From assembly GCF_011602085.1 (NCBI RefSeq), contig NZ_JAAONY010000003.1, forward strand, positions 186,001 through 250,000: a stretch of 64,000 nt of DNA. Direction: 5' to 3'. Positions within the stretch are counted from its first letter, which is position 1. Every line of letters begins with the position of its first letter. This DNA comes from Pseudoteredinibacter isoporae (GTDB lineage Bacteria; Pseudomonadota; Gammaproteobacteria; Pseudomonadales; Cellvibrionaceae). The notes beneath the pieces are model-generated. The model ran no database searches, had not been told where the DNA came from, and was given only the letters and a program-made list of their open reading frames with translations. Both the position numbers and the translations under genes were made by a program. Positions 16,850 to 25,810 of the stretch are shown piece after piece.

Positions 16850-18787
16850 ATGATTTCTCTCGTCACAAGAGCATTACTATTCTGTGCCATATCATTGCAT
16901 CTAAATGCCGAACAGCTGCCACTTATAATGGAACGGCCTTTTATCGACGGAAAAAGAGATCCATTTCTACAGTCGATCGCTCCTTCCAAGTTTACTAAGA
17001 TCTACACATTCGATAACGAGTACTCAGACGATAATATCAATGCACAATACACCTTAGCGATTCATAAGGAAGGTCTTTATGTCCTCATAGAAACCAACGC
17101 CCAGTCATTGAGTTACCACAAAAGAGGGTTCTTGTATGGCGATGGGTTTAAAGTGATGGTCGGCAAGGCAAATCCGTTCGGTCGATCCAAAGAGTATATT
17201 GAGTTGTCCTATTCTCCAACTAACTTGAAGAAAGACAAAAAACAAGAACAGTATATATCCTCCTACAATGGTTCAAGTCTGGGAAAGAAACTCTCATCAG
17301 GAGCATCCATCGCAGCAAGTGAAACAGATAGCGGCACAAGCTTTGAAGCGTTTATCCCCTGGAACGATATCCACCCCTATCACCCTTCAACAAATCGACA
17401 TGTCGGGATTAATCTGTATTTCGCCAAAGGAATGAAAAGTCTCCAGGGGCAATACGTCACCAAAGGCTTCGCAATAAAGCCGGACGAAGGGTTTTGGGAC
17501 GAAGCCATAACATCACGCAGCTTGAAGTCCTATAAAACCGAGCAGACTGCTCAGTTTAGGTCAACTTTTTCAAACAGCTTTTATTTTGACCATCACACGG
17601 TTATCAGCGGGCAATCATTAATGATACGCTTTCCGTTTAAGCAATCACAAAAGCCCAAAGTGTTTCAGATTTTGTCTCAAGGCGGAGCTCAGAATACATC
17701 TCAGAATACCTCGCCGGATACACCCCAAGATAACGCTCGGAACGAAACTTACAACGGCCAACCTGTATATACATTCTCAGGCACACCCGATCCGGCAGGT
17801 TCAGTGGCATTTAACACCGCAGCCATTCCAGCCGGAACCTACATCCTGAGAACAAGAGACCGCCCAGGCAACTTTGAACAAGCCTTTACGGTGTTACCCA
17901 GCACAAGACTCGAACCGCTTCTTAGAGAAGTAATGGAAAATAAAAGTTTGAGCAAAGGCTTAGAAGATACGTTTCGATTTCAAATCAAAACCATAGAAGA
18001 TGAAATCCTTGCCCTGAAACCCTACGAACCGGCTGATCATCTTCAACAGAAAATACTGAAAACGGCATCAAACATTCGATCTGCACTGAGTGGCAAGGCG
18101 GTTTTTTCTGATGGACAGAAAGTCTATCGGAGAGCCTTTCAATCCATGCTGGACGGCAGCCTGCAACCCTACTCCATCAAACTGCCAGCTCATTATTCAC
18201 CGAGCAAACAGTATCCACTACTGGTATTCCTGCATGGCAGCGGACAAGACGAACAGCGCCTGCTGGAAAAACAACGAGGAAACGGGGAGTTTATCGAACT
18301 TGCGCCTCTTGGAAGAGATCAGCTTAATGCCTATGCGTTTAAACATTCAAAAATTGATATTGATGAAGCTATAGCAGACGCCTCCCGGCATTATTCGATA
18401 GACAACAACAAGATAGTCATCGGAGGCTTTTCAATGGGCGGCTATGGCGCTCTTAAAATATTCTCTGAATCACCTGACAAATACAAAGGCCTGGCGATTT
18501 TTGCTGGCCACCCCAACCTGGCCAACCTATGGCTGGACTCTGATCAATTCCCTGATTTTTCCAAAGCAGACTCTCTATCAATATTTCGCGATGTTCCCGT
18601 ATTTATCTACCATGGTACTGCAGATCCAGCGTTGAGCTACGCCCCTATGCAGCAGTTAAGCCTGCTCCTTGCTGAACAAGGAGCACACGTAAGCACATCA
18701 TTTGTGAAAGGTAGAGGCCATTTGTATCAGGACGAAAACAGCCATCTAAAATACAGCAATTGGTTGCTCAGGGTACTGAAGCACTAA
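16850..18787 (+). CDS. Secreted esterase: N-terminal CBM9-like domain and C-terminal alpha/beta hydrolase
   Basis: A 645-residue protein from the ATG at 16850; an upstream in-frame GTG at 16817 would bury the signal peptide. The signal peptide ends at HLNA. About residues 25-220 resemble a CBM9/DOMON-like beta-sandwich (FIDGKRDPF ... GDGFKVMVG ... FIPWNDI). A linker rich in Asn, Thr and Gln follows. The C-terminal domain (about 430-645) is an alpha/beta hydrolase of the feruloyl-esterase/PHB-depolymerase-like type: LVFLHGSGQDE, nucleophile serine in GGFSMGGYGA (about residue 528), then HGTADP and GRGHLY supplying the likely Asp and His. Substrate unknown; a polymeric ester is likely. A terminator follows. 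Confidence 0.75.
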   Translation: MISLVTRALLFCAISLHLNAEQLPLIMERPFIDGKRDPFLQSIAPSKFTKIYTFDNEYSDDNINAQYTLAIHKEGLYVLIETNAQSLSYHKRGFLYGDGFKVMVGKANPFGRSKEYIELSYSPTNLKKDKKQEQYISSYNGSSLGKKLSSGASIAASETDSGTSFEAFIPWNDIHPYHPSTNRHVGINLYFAKGMKSLQGQYVTKGFAIKPDEGFWDEAITSRSLKSYKTEQTAQFRSTFSNSFYFDHHTVISGQSLMIRFPFKQSQKPKVFQILSQGGAQNTSQNTSPDTPQDNARNETYNGQPVYTFSGTPDPAGSVAFNTAAIPAGTYILRTRDRPGNFEQAFTVLPSTRLEPLLREVMENKSLSKGLEDTFRFQIKTIEDEILALKPYEPADHLQQKILKTASNIRSALSGKAVFSDGQKVYRRAFQSMLDGSLQPYSIKLPAHYSPSKQYPLLVFLHGSGQDEQRLLEKQRGNGEFIELAPLGRDQLNAYAFKHSKIDIDEAIADASRHYSIDNNKIVIGGFSMGGYGALKIFSESPDKYKGLAIFAGHPNLANLWLDSDQFPDFSKADSLSIFRDVPVFIYHGTADPALSYAPMQQLSLLLAEQGAHVSTSFVKGRGHLYQDENSHLKYSNWLLRVLKH

Positions 18788-18820
18788 AAAGAAAACGTTG
18801 TATGATCGGCGAAATTACAC

Positions 18821-18843
18821 GGCGGCTTGCTCCAAAAGCCGCC
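18821..18843 (+). terminator. Rho-independent-type terminator after the esterase gene
   Basis: GGCGGCTT and AAGCCGCC form a perfect 8-bp stem with a 7-base loop, followed by CTTCTGTTTT, 33 bases after the stop codon. Confidence 0.7.
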
Positions 18844-19795
18844 CTTCTGTTTTATCGACTTGTTGGTCATCACGATTTATTGTTAAATTACTTGATCTTA
18901 ACATTTGTGGTGAGATGCAAAAAGAAAAACGGTTTTACAAGATAACAGCATATAAACACTTATGATAATTACAACATAAAATTCAAGCATCAGGTTTTCC
19001 CGTTTTTTCCACTAACGTTCAAAACCGAAGCCTGACATATTGACTCGCATTCGAATAAGATGTTTCCCCAACATCAGGGATCAGTGAATGCAAAACCGTA
19101 ACGTAAATACACCACAAAAACGGCCACCCCAAACTGATTAATAATCCAGCAAATGGTTCAAGCAACGAGCAAGATCAATACAGGCGAAGATCAGTAATCT
19201 TAAACATTCTGATACTAAGTTCGAAATAAGCGACAAACTTAAATTTTAATAACTCATCAAAATATCATATTTAAAAATCGTTAAACAGGAGCAAAAAAAC
19301 ACCCGAAAATCAGGCCGCCTACCTGTCTTTAAAAGAATATTGAGCATTACAACACAAAAAATATCGCTTAAAAAAAATGATTCTCTTCTTATTTGCCTGA
19401 ATTGCTCATTTTAGACCCGACTTTTCCAGAATTTTCACGCAGAAGCTGTTGATTCCTCCTATCAGTAGCGTCCTTCAAAAGCTCATACCCCCTATGCCCT
19501 GTGGCCCAGAGCACTATCGATAAGTTTTCAATATGGTCATACTCCAGAAGAAGCATACCCCAGCAAAAAACATATAGTATTTTAGTGATTCTTAATTCCA
19601 CTTAACGTAAGCTAAAGCTACTAAAACAACTAAGCTTAAAGAAGCAAAAGAAAAATTTTAGAATCAAGCTTTCGTTAAAAAGCAGATTTTTCCAGATGGA
19701 TTTATTAACAGGATAAGTATTTTTTCAAGACTGAAGCATCTACCTATACCAATAAGCTTCATAGAGTTATCAGTGTTTGAGAAGTAGGAATTGCT
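18844..19795. other. Gene-poor stretch of about 950 bp
   Basis: Very AT-rich. A minus-strand frame 19389-19601 (GTG start, 70 codons, hydrophobic start then a polar tail) could encode a small protein but has no ribosome site and no recognised family. The rest shows no repeats, tRNA or terminators. Confidence 0.35.
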
Positions 19796-20866
19796 ATGGA
19801 AGATCTGAACCTTTTAAGCTGGGGGGCTGGGGACAAAGTAATCACAACATTCCAGAAAAGATTACTTGTAATTATCACTGCACTCTGCTTACTAGGATAC
19901 ATCCCCTTTACCTATGTAAGCGCATTAAACGGCAATCATTCTATTGTTTTTGCAAATGCCGGATTTTCCATTTTTCTAACGTTATTTGTTTCGTTCTCAC
20001 TTATTACTCAAAAAAGAGCACCGTTGCTCCTTATTTTTCTAACCCTGCTTTTTCTGTTGATATCGTCAACGCTACCTATTTTATATGTCGGTCAGAAAGG
20101 GCTTTTTTGGTTTTTTCCCATTACCCTTTCTGTCTCTTTTCTATTTCCAGCCAAAATAGCACTTATTTTCGGAACACTGGAACTCATGTTTTCCTCTGCG
20201 TTTGCGGCCATTGAGGTCGAAAGCCCAATGAGCATCCGGTTCATTTATGCTGCTACCTTTACACTGGTCTTTTGCAACCTAATATCATTTCGCCTGCATA
20301 GAAACCAGGCACACCTGATCAGCATATCCGTCACGGATGCCATGACTGGCCTGTTAAACCGGCATGCCCTGGACCAGCAGCTTCAACGCAGCTGGAACAT
20401 ATGGAAAGAAAAAGGGATACCGTCGGTTGTTGCCATGATTGATTTAGACAAGCTCAAAGAAGTTAACGACTCGCACGGCCATGATGTCGGGGACAAGAAC
20501 ATCATAGCGTTTTCATACCTTGCAAAAAGCATGATACGAAAAAACGACACCATATTCAGAATCGGTGGCGATGAATTCCTTATCATCCTCGAAGGTACAA
20601 ATTACAGCGGCTCACTCCGAGTTCTCAACGAATTGAAACAGAGAACATTTGATTCCAGCAAAATCATAACAACCATTAGCACTGGAGCTGCCAGCATCAG
20701 CGGATGTGAATCCATTGATGAGTGGATTAAAAGAGCCGACCAGTCACTTTACAAAGCCAAAGAGCAAGGGAGAAATTACGTGGAGTTTTCAAAGAACTGG
20801 GAGAGCACCACTAGCGGAAGGTCTCATTTTGAGAGCACCCATTGTGAGAAGTTAAATGCAAATTAG
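19796..20866 (+). CDS. Membrane-bound diguanylate cyclase (GGDEF)
   Basis: A 356-residue protein. Five or six membrane helices occupy about residues 21-168, followed by a GGDEF domain. The active site GGDEF is at 257-261 with an RxxD inhibitory site (R248-D251) five residues before it. DAMTGLLNRHAL and MIDLDKLKEVNDSHGHDVGD are canonical. A purine-rich AGAAGTAGGA precedes the ATG. The catalytic machinery is intact, so it should make c-di-GMP. The membrane sensor part is of no named type I can assign. Confidence 0.88.
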   Translation: MEDLNLLSWGAGDKVITTFQKRLLVIITALCLLGYIPFTYVSALNGNHSIVFANAGFSIFLTLFVSFSLITQKRAPLLLIFLTLLFLLISSTLPILYVGQKGLFWFFPITLSVSFLFPAKIALIFGTLELMFSSAFAAIEVESPMSIRFIYAATFTLVFCNLISFRLHRNQAHLISISVTDAMTGLLNRHALDQQLQRSWNIWKEKGIPSVVAMIDLDKLKEVNDSHGHDVGDKNIIAFSYLAKSMIRKNDTIFRIGGDEFLIILEGTNYSGSLRVLNELKQRTFDSSKIITTISTGAASISGCESIDEWIKRADQSLYKAKEQGRNYVEFSKNWESTTSGRSHFESTHCEKLNAN

Positions 20867-21196
20867 GGATTTTAAAAAGAAAGCTAATCCAGATCTGGAA
20901 AAGATCTTTTCATTTTACGCATAAAAACTAAAACTTTTTAACCAAAAAATATTTTAAATTACTTTAAAATATTAACACGAAGGTACCAAAAAATGGGACT
21001 AGCCAATCATGCCATCGACCAGCATTAACCCTTCAGAAAATTCTGAACACAACCCTTCTTTCAGCGCTTCCAGTGCACAATGCACCTGTAGTCTTAGCCG
21101 CAGAAGTAATGCGGCTCTTTTTAACCCTTTTTTCGCAGCAAATAGCCGTCAACATTCCAAATAGAAGAAAACTAATTAGGACGAACCATAATTCTA
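20867..21196. other. Gene-free stretch of 330 bp with a terminator
   Basis: Contains the terminator at 21096-21116 and nothing else recognisable. The terminator lies 230 bp after the cyclase stop, so an unrecognised short transcript could end there. Confidence 0.4.
21096..21116 (+). terminator. Terminator with U-tract
   Basis: AGCCGCA and TGCGGCT form a 7-bp stem with a 7-base loop, followed by CTTTTTAACCCTTTTTT. Confidence 0.65.
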
Positions 21197-21631
21197 ATGA
21201 GTAGAAAAACACATATTATTGATCTGGCATTTATAGAGGAATCTATCAGCCAGTTTGAAGACATCCTTCCAAAACCCAGGGGGAAAAAGGGACAAATTTC
21301 AGCAAGCCAACTCATCGGTGCCCTGCTGTATATAACTGTGCATAAGTGCCCTTGGTCAAAGCTCCCGAAAACCTATGGCGATTGGAGGGTTATCTACACA
21401 AAGGCCGATCGCTGGGCTCGTTCTGGGCTATTGGGGAATATCTTTAAAAACCTCGCTCAACTTCACCCAAACCTGTTTAAAATTACCAATGTTAAAGTAT
21501 TTTTTGACACCCCCTCTTCCAAGGAGTGGATTGCAAACAACATCAAGAATACCTCCAACAACCTAGTGCTTATTGAAGAAGCCAAAGGCGATGGATACTT
21601 TCTTTGGCACAATGTTATTTGTGTGTCTTAA
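21197..21631 (+). CDS. Solo DUF4096-type (IS5-family) transposase N-terminal domain protein
   Basis: A 144-residue protein. Residues about 30-85 resemble the N-terminal domain of IS5-family transposases: SASQLIGALLYITVHKCPWSKLP, GDWRVIYTKADRWARSGLLGNIF. The DDE catalytic half is missing: the remaining 60 residues do not resemble a nuclease, and no second frame follows. No terminal inverted repeats were seen. It is either a relic of an insertion element or a captured DNA-binding domain. The ribosome site is weak. The frame continues after the TAA with coding-like sequence (see 21632). Confidence 0.55.
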   Translation: MSRKTHIIDLAFIEESISQFEDILPKPRGKKGQISASQLIGALLYITVHKCPWSKLPKTYGDWRVIYTKADRWARSGLLGNIFKNLAQLHPNLFKITNVKVFFDTPSSKEWIANNIKNTSNNLVLIEEAKGDGYFLWHNVICVS

Positions 21632-21820
21632 TGCTCCCCGCTTTGCTCAAAACAACACACTGTAAAAGATCATCTGGAACGCCTCTTCCCGGACAACCCC
21701 AGCCTGACGCCTGATGCGCCTTTCCCATATAAAGAAAATAGGCGCCAGCTCATTCTAAGGTCGCATGTTCAAGTCTTTGAGCTGCGTGCTAGCCTGCTGT
21801 TGAAGTGCCTACAACAATAA
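21632..21820 (+). pseudogene. Coding-like continuation after the transposase-domain stop codon
   Basis: In the same frame as the preceding gene, 62 codons run from just after the TAA to the next TAA. They read like real protein, for example DHLERLFPDNPSLTPDAPF and NRRQLILRSHVQVFELRASL. No start codon or ribosome site belongs to it alone. It may be the tail of an older gene cut by rearrangement. Family not recognised. Confidence 0.3.
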
Positions 21821-21839
21821 CGTCAAGAGGACATTCAAC

Positions 21840-22943
21840 ATGCTTGCAAGCAGATCATTTATTCTATCTATGAGCATCTCAATTGCTCTTCTCACCTCAC
21901 TGCTGCCATCAAAGGCCCTGTCGCTGAGCTGCGGAAGCTATAACTTCCCCGCCTGCTCAGGCGCAGAAGACCAGTTTGCGGGCGGCTTTGCCCCGGTAAG
22001 CGGATATGGCGGCTTTGGCGGTGGCCAATGCAGTGCCAGCAAGACACCCGTTATTTTTATTCATGGTAATGGTGATCAAGCGATCAACTGGGATGCGCCA
22101 CCAACCCAGGCAGCGCCCGGGTACAGCCTGCCCAGCCGCAGCGTATATGACGAATTCAAAGCCCGGGGATATAACGATTGTGAGCTGTTTGGAATTAGTT
22201 ATCTGAGCCCCTACGAACGATCGATGCCAGGCTCGAATTATCACGAAGACGATAAACAAGCGATTCTCGCGGATTTCATAGACAGCGTGAAAACTTACAC
22301 CGGCAAAAACGAAGTGGACATTGTCGCCCATTCTCTCGGTGTCAGCATGGCGTTATCCTCGTTAAAACGATATTCCAAATGGGGAAGCGTTCGACGCTTT
22401 ATTAATATTGCAGGCGCCGTTCGCGGCTTGCAGTCCTGCCGATATGTCGGCTATGCCAACCCTTTGTTTTCAACCTGTGCAGGACAGAATATTTACGATA
22501 GCTACACATTTGGGCTTCACCCCAGCACCGGTGCGTTTTACGTCAGCTGGGGGCGTAATGATTGGACTGGAAGCAGCAGCAATAAAAGCATGCGACGAGC
22601 GCCCCAGTACAATAGCGCCGTAAAGTTTTACACCCTTCATGCAGGGTTTCGAGACCAGGTTCATTGCAGTACATTAATTGGCTATAGCGTTTGCGACAGT
22701 GGCTCTCTATTTAACAATCGCCCCAATGTACAGGCTCAAATCAACGTCGGGGCAGGCTCACTTGCCAGCTCTATCGATATGAACTTCGATGATTTTAGTC
22801 CTTTGAATCTATTAGGTGGAGATGCCGACGGCGTCGGACACTTCGGTGCAAAAATCAACACCGGTGTGATTTTGTATGAAATGTTGAACAGCCAATGCTC
22901 AGGGACAAATTGTGCAGGTCAATATAGTGGGCCGGTTCAATGA
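21840..22943 (+). CDS. phaZ7: PhaZ7-type extracellular polyhydroxybutyrate depolymerase
   Basis: A 367-residue secreted hydrolase; AGAGGA precedes the ATG. The signal peptide ends near residue 28, just before LSCGSYNFPAC. By recall it is strikingly similar along its whole length to PhaZ7 of Paucimonas lemoignei, including QFAGGFAP, GYGGFGGG, TPVIFIHGNGD, VDIVAHSLGVSM, FINIAGAVRGL and VGHFGAKINTG. The predicted triad is Ser165, Asp272 and His334; the oxyanion histidine is in IHGNGD. PhaZ7 cleaves native amorphous PHB outside the cell and has no separate substrate-binding domain, and none is seen here. It would let the cell use PHB released by other bacteria. Confidence 0.9.
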   Translation: MLASRSFILSMSISIALLTSLLPSKALSLSCGSYNFPACSGAEDQFAGGFAPVSGYGGFGGGQCSASKTPVIFIHGNGDQAINWDAPPTQAAPGYSLPSRSVYDEFKARGYNDCELFGISYLSPYERSMPGSNYHEDDKQAILADFIDSVKTYTGKNEVDIVAHSLGVSMALSSLKRYSKWGSVRRFINIAGAVRGLQSCRYVGYANPLFSTCAGQNIYDSYTFGLHPSTGAFYVSWGRNDWTGSSSNKSMRRAPQYNSAVKFYTLHAGFRDQVHCSTLIGYSVCDSGSLFNNRPNVQAQINVGAGSLASSIDMNFDDFSPLNLLGGDADGVGHFGAKINTGVILYEMLNSQCSGTNCAGQYSGPVQ

Positions 22944-23525
22944 GCCAAACTACAAGAAAGTGAAACGCTCAATGACTGCCCTGATCTCTCCATTCCCCGC
23001 TATAACCCAGCGGGGAATGATTAACTGACGCCTACATTCGAAATATCACTGACTGGGGGTATCAGCCGACTCTTGAAGTCGCGAATCTCCCTACCTGGCC
23101 CATGATGAATATGGTCCGGTTCGCACATAGCTCGCATGTTAATGACCCTGGAGAAGCCACAATGATTAACGGAGAACAAAAAAGTCTTGATTTATGGATT
23201 CACCATCTACGTTAGAAAGATGAAAGGTGTAAACGATCATGATGGCCATCAACGATATCCATTGAATGCGATTCGCGTATTAAACGAAACACCTCAAAAG
23301 CTTTTAGATCGTTAGTCCTCCCTGAAGGGAGAATATCAATTTGAGTTATACAGGGCCCTAGCATACGGTGAAGATATTGGGTAAAGCGGAGTTTCTGCAA
23401 TTCAACACCGAACTCTTCAAGCGTAGTTTGATGTTCAGCTCTAGTGCCCTGTGTTTATGCTATGTCGTGCGATGACAACACCAAGGCCACTATTTCTATA
23501 AGTAATCTCATCTTCCTTAGAAACC
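22944..23525. other. Intergenic stretch of 582 bp with degraded coding-like sequence
   Basis: No intact gene. The minus strand carries two coding-like frames in different phases (see 23212-23454; the second is about 23027-23196 and includes MRAMCEPDHIHHG), suggesting a decayed gene. Confidence 0.35.
23212..23454 (-). pseudogene. Probable decayed gene fragment
   Basis: An 80-codon stop-to-stop frame reads coherently (TLEEFGVELQKLRFTQYL, IDILPSGRTNDLKAFEVF, RLIRESHSMDIVDGHHDRL). Its first ATG lies well inside the frame and no ribosome site is seen. A second coherent frame continues downstream in another phase, as expected after a frameshift. Family not recognised. Confidence 0.3.
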
Positions 23526-24140
23526 CTAGAAACTGAAACGTTGACGTAGACCATGTACTGAAACTGAAGCATCCCCCACCACTCTCGGTCGGTAACGATA
23601 CTTTTTAAGTGTGCGAGTTGCAATTTTTTCCGCCGCTTCTGAACCTGTACTATTGTCTATTACTTTGACGCCTTCCACCCGTCCGTGTTCATTAACTGAA
23701 AATTGAAGAGTTACTTTGCCAGAGGGAATTTTTTTTCGATCACTTTTTGACATCTTCATGTGACCGCCGCGCTTCAGACTATACTCCTGGTAATTAAATG
23801 TGCCTGATCCCAGCTTGCAGAATCCGCCCCCTCCAAGGTTGTACATATGCGTGTTTGTTTTCATAAATGCATATGGTGAGGGATAAGAAAATCGCGCTTT
23901 TTGCGATTCCACACAAACAATCAGCCCTTCCTTTCCTATCAAGTTAGCCATACTAACCGACTGTAATTCATAATCTTCAGTAGACAAGGGTTTCATTCGA
24001 TGGGCCACTAGATTTTTCACTTCAGAAAGCTTCTTAGCATCCAGAGTGACAGGAGAAATTACTAATTCTCCTGCAAGACTCTGACTTGAAAAAATACAAC
24101 AAGTAATGAAAGTTAGAAAATACCGTTTAAGTATGACCAT
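23526..24140 (-). CDS. Periplasmic protein with TonB C-terminal domain
   Basis: A 204-residue protein with a signal peptide ending at SLA (about residue 23) and AAGGAAG before the ATG. The last about 65 residues (VTLQFSVNEHGRVEGVKVID ... AAEKIATRTLKKYRYRP) match the TonB_C fold. There is no N-terminal membrane anchor or Pro-rich spacer, so it cannot act as a normal TonB. Similar stand-alone TonB_C proteins are common in marine gammaproteobacteria, with unknown roles. The middle (about 80-120) holds two cysteines. Confidence 0.8.
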   Translation of the reverse strand: MVILKRYFLTFITCCIFSSQSLAGELVISPVTLDAKKLSEVKNLVAHRMKPLSTEDYELQSVSMANLIGKEGLIVCVESQKARFSYPSPYAFMKTNTHMYNLGGGGFCKLGSGTFNYQEYSLKRGGHMKMSKSDRKKIPSGKVTLQFSVNEHGRVEGVKVIDNSTGSEAAEKIATRTLKKYRYRPRVVGDASVSVHGLRQRFSF

Positions 24141-24352
24141 CCTGAATTCTTCCTTAGTATTCCATTGAAATTACCATCCCTGAGCAAATGTTACCTTGTA
24201 ATCAGGAAAAAAGAATTAGGAGTATATCAGAGCAAGGCCCACCCTAAACTAGGCCGAGCCAAGCAATTAGGGAAGCTAAGTATGGAGCCACTTCTGGAGA
24301 TATCTGAAATCAGTTTACGTTACTGAATAATTATGCTGGGGACTAGGTATAA

Positions 24353-24429
24353 TGGGGTGGCTGACGGGGATCGAACCCGCGACCACCGGAATCACAATCC
24401 GGGGCTCTACCAACTGAGCTACAGCCACC
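24353..24429 (-). tRNA. tRNA-His (GTG anticodon)
   Basis: A complete cloverleaf on the minus strand. The 8-bp acceptor stem (GGTGGCTG with CAGCCACC) includes the extra G-1:C73 pair typical of tRNA-His. The anticodon loop is TTGTGAT, and CCA is encoded. It is last in the Pro-Arg-His cluster, with its 3' end facing the accessory region. Confidence 0.97.
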
Positions 24430-24489
24430 ACTGCAAAGGATGAATATCCTTGAGGGTGTACGCTGGATGGGAAACATCATTTGGGAAAA

Positions 24490-24566
24490 TGGCGCGCCCG
24501 GCAGGACTCGAACCTGCGGCCATCCGCTTAGAAGGCGGATGCTCTATCCAGCTGAGCTACGGGCGC
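24490..24566 (-). tRNA. tRNA-Arg (TCT anticodon)
   Basis: The acceptor stem is GCGCCCG with CGGGCGC, discriminator G and an encoded CCA. The anticodon loop is CTTCTAA. It is the middle gene of the cluster. Confidence 0.97.
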
Positions 24567-24594
24567 CTAAAAGGCCAAACGTGGCTCGAAAAGA

Positions 24595-24671
<77 letters not shown>

Positions 24672-24708
24672 ACTAAACTCGGCGACTGCCGCGTTTCAGG
24701 AGGTGCGA

Positions 24709-24737
24709 ATAATACAGATGCCCCCCATGGCCGTCAA
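24709..24737 (-). promoter_or_regulatory. Sigma-70 promoter of the tRNA operon
   Basis: On the minus strand TTGACG and TATTAT are separated by exactly 17 bp, 38 bases upstream of tRNA-Pro. The region after the -10 (TCGCACC) is GC-rich, as in stringently controlled promoters. Confidence 0.8.
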
Positions 24738-24946
24738 CGCCTTTTTCAAAAAAAGTTAAATTTCTTTTAATTCAGCAACTTATGCCTTTATTTTGTGCGT
24801 TTTGGCGCTTTTTCAAACTCGCTCTGAAAAGCCCTGCCCGGGGTGTGCCAAAAGCCAATTTCTGCACTGCACAGGCGGCCTAATTCTTGGCCTGCTGCCC
24901 CACCTATGGGAGAATACGCCGTTTTTAATTGCCCGAGGTTCAGCCC

Positions 24947-25792
24947 ATGCCCGCCCTACTGTTAGATGGCAAAGCCCTTGCCCAAAAAACAGAAGAAGAA
25001 CTGTCCAGCCGCGTCGACGCCCTGAAAGCTCGCAGCGGCGGCCAAACTCCCATTTTGGCCACTATCCTGGTTGGCGGTGACCCTGCGTCAGCCACCTACG
25101 TGAAAATGAAGGGAAATGCCTGTCAGCGCATTGGCATGGACTCCCTTAAGGTCGAACTGCCCGAGGAAACCACTACCGAGCAGCTGCTGACTGAGATCGA
25201 CTCGCTGAACAACAACCCGAATGTGCACGGCATTCTTCTGCAACACCCGGTACCCGCCCAAATCGATGAGCGCGCCTGCTTTGACGCTATCGCCCTGGAG
25301 AAGGACGTGGACGGCGTGACCTGCCTGGGCTTTGGTCGCATGAGCATGGGCGAAGAAGCCTACGGCTGCGCAACCCCTAAAGGCATCATGCGTCTGCTGG
25401 AAGCCTATGATATCGACATTGAAGGCAAGCACGCGGTTGTGGTTGGTCGCAGCCCTATTCTCGGTAAGCCAATGGCGATGATGCTGCTGGGGGCCAATGC
25501 CACTGTCACCATCTGCCATTCCCGCACTCAAAACCTGGCTGAGCACATCAAGCAGGCCGACATTATCGTTGGCGCCGTGGGCAAGCCTGAGTTTATTAAA
25601 GCCGATTGGATTAAAGATGGCGCTGTGGTTGTCGATGCAGGTTACCACCCAGGTGGCGTCGGCGATATCGAACTTGCTCCGCTTGTTGATCGTGTGGCGG
25701 CTTACACCCCGGTTCCTGGTGGTGTTGGGCCAATGACCATTAATACGCTGATCTACCAGTCAGTGGATTCTGGTGAGAAGAAGATTGGCTAA
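24947..25792 (+). CDS. folD: Methylenetetrahydrofolate dehydrogenase/cyclohydrolase FolD
   Basis: A 281-residue protein from the ATG at 24947 (GAGG upstream; an upstream TTG adds six unlikely residues). FolD interconverts 5,10-methylene-, 5,10-methenyl- and 10-formyl-tetrahydrofolate. The catalytic lysine lies in [11 protein letters not shown]. The substrate motif reads LLQHPVP where enterobacterial FolD has VQLPLP. NADP binding is shown by [17 protein letters not shown], and the C-terminal signature is [12 protein letters not shown]. It is followed after a structured 190-bp gap by truC, rsuA and rsmC. Confidence 0.95.
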   Translation: MPALLLDGKALAQKTEEELSSRVDALKARSGGQTPILATILVGGDPASATYVKMKGNACQRIGMDSLKVELPEETTTEQLLTEIDSLNNNPNVHGILLQHPVPAQIDERACFDAIALEKDVDGVTCLGFGRMSMGEEAYGCATPKGIMRLLEAYDIDIEGKHAVVVGRSPILGKPMAMMLLGANATVTICHSRTQNLAEHIKQADIIVGAVGKPEFIKADWIKDGAVVVDAGYHPGGVGDIELAPLVDRVAAYTPVPGGVGPMTINTLIYQSVDSGEKKIG

Positions 25793-25810
25793 AGTAGTTT
25801 AAATTCAACT

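Noticed and set aside
19389-19601. Minus-strand 70-codon frame in the long AT-rich gap
   Set aside because: GTG start without a ribosome site; mentioned in the gap entry only.
24300-24430. Attachment site at tRNA-His
   Set aside because: No second copy of the tRNA 3' end was found in the window and no integrase is present.
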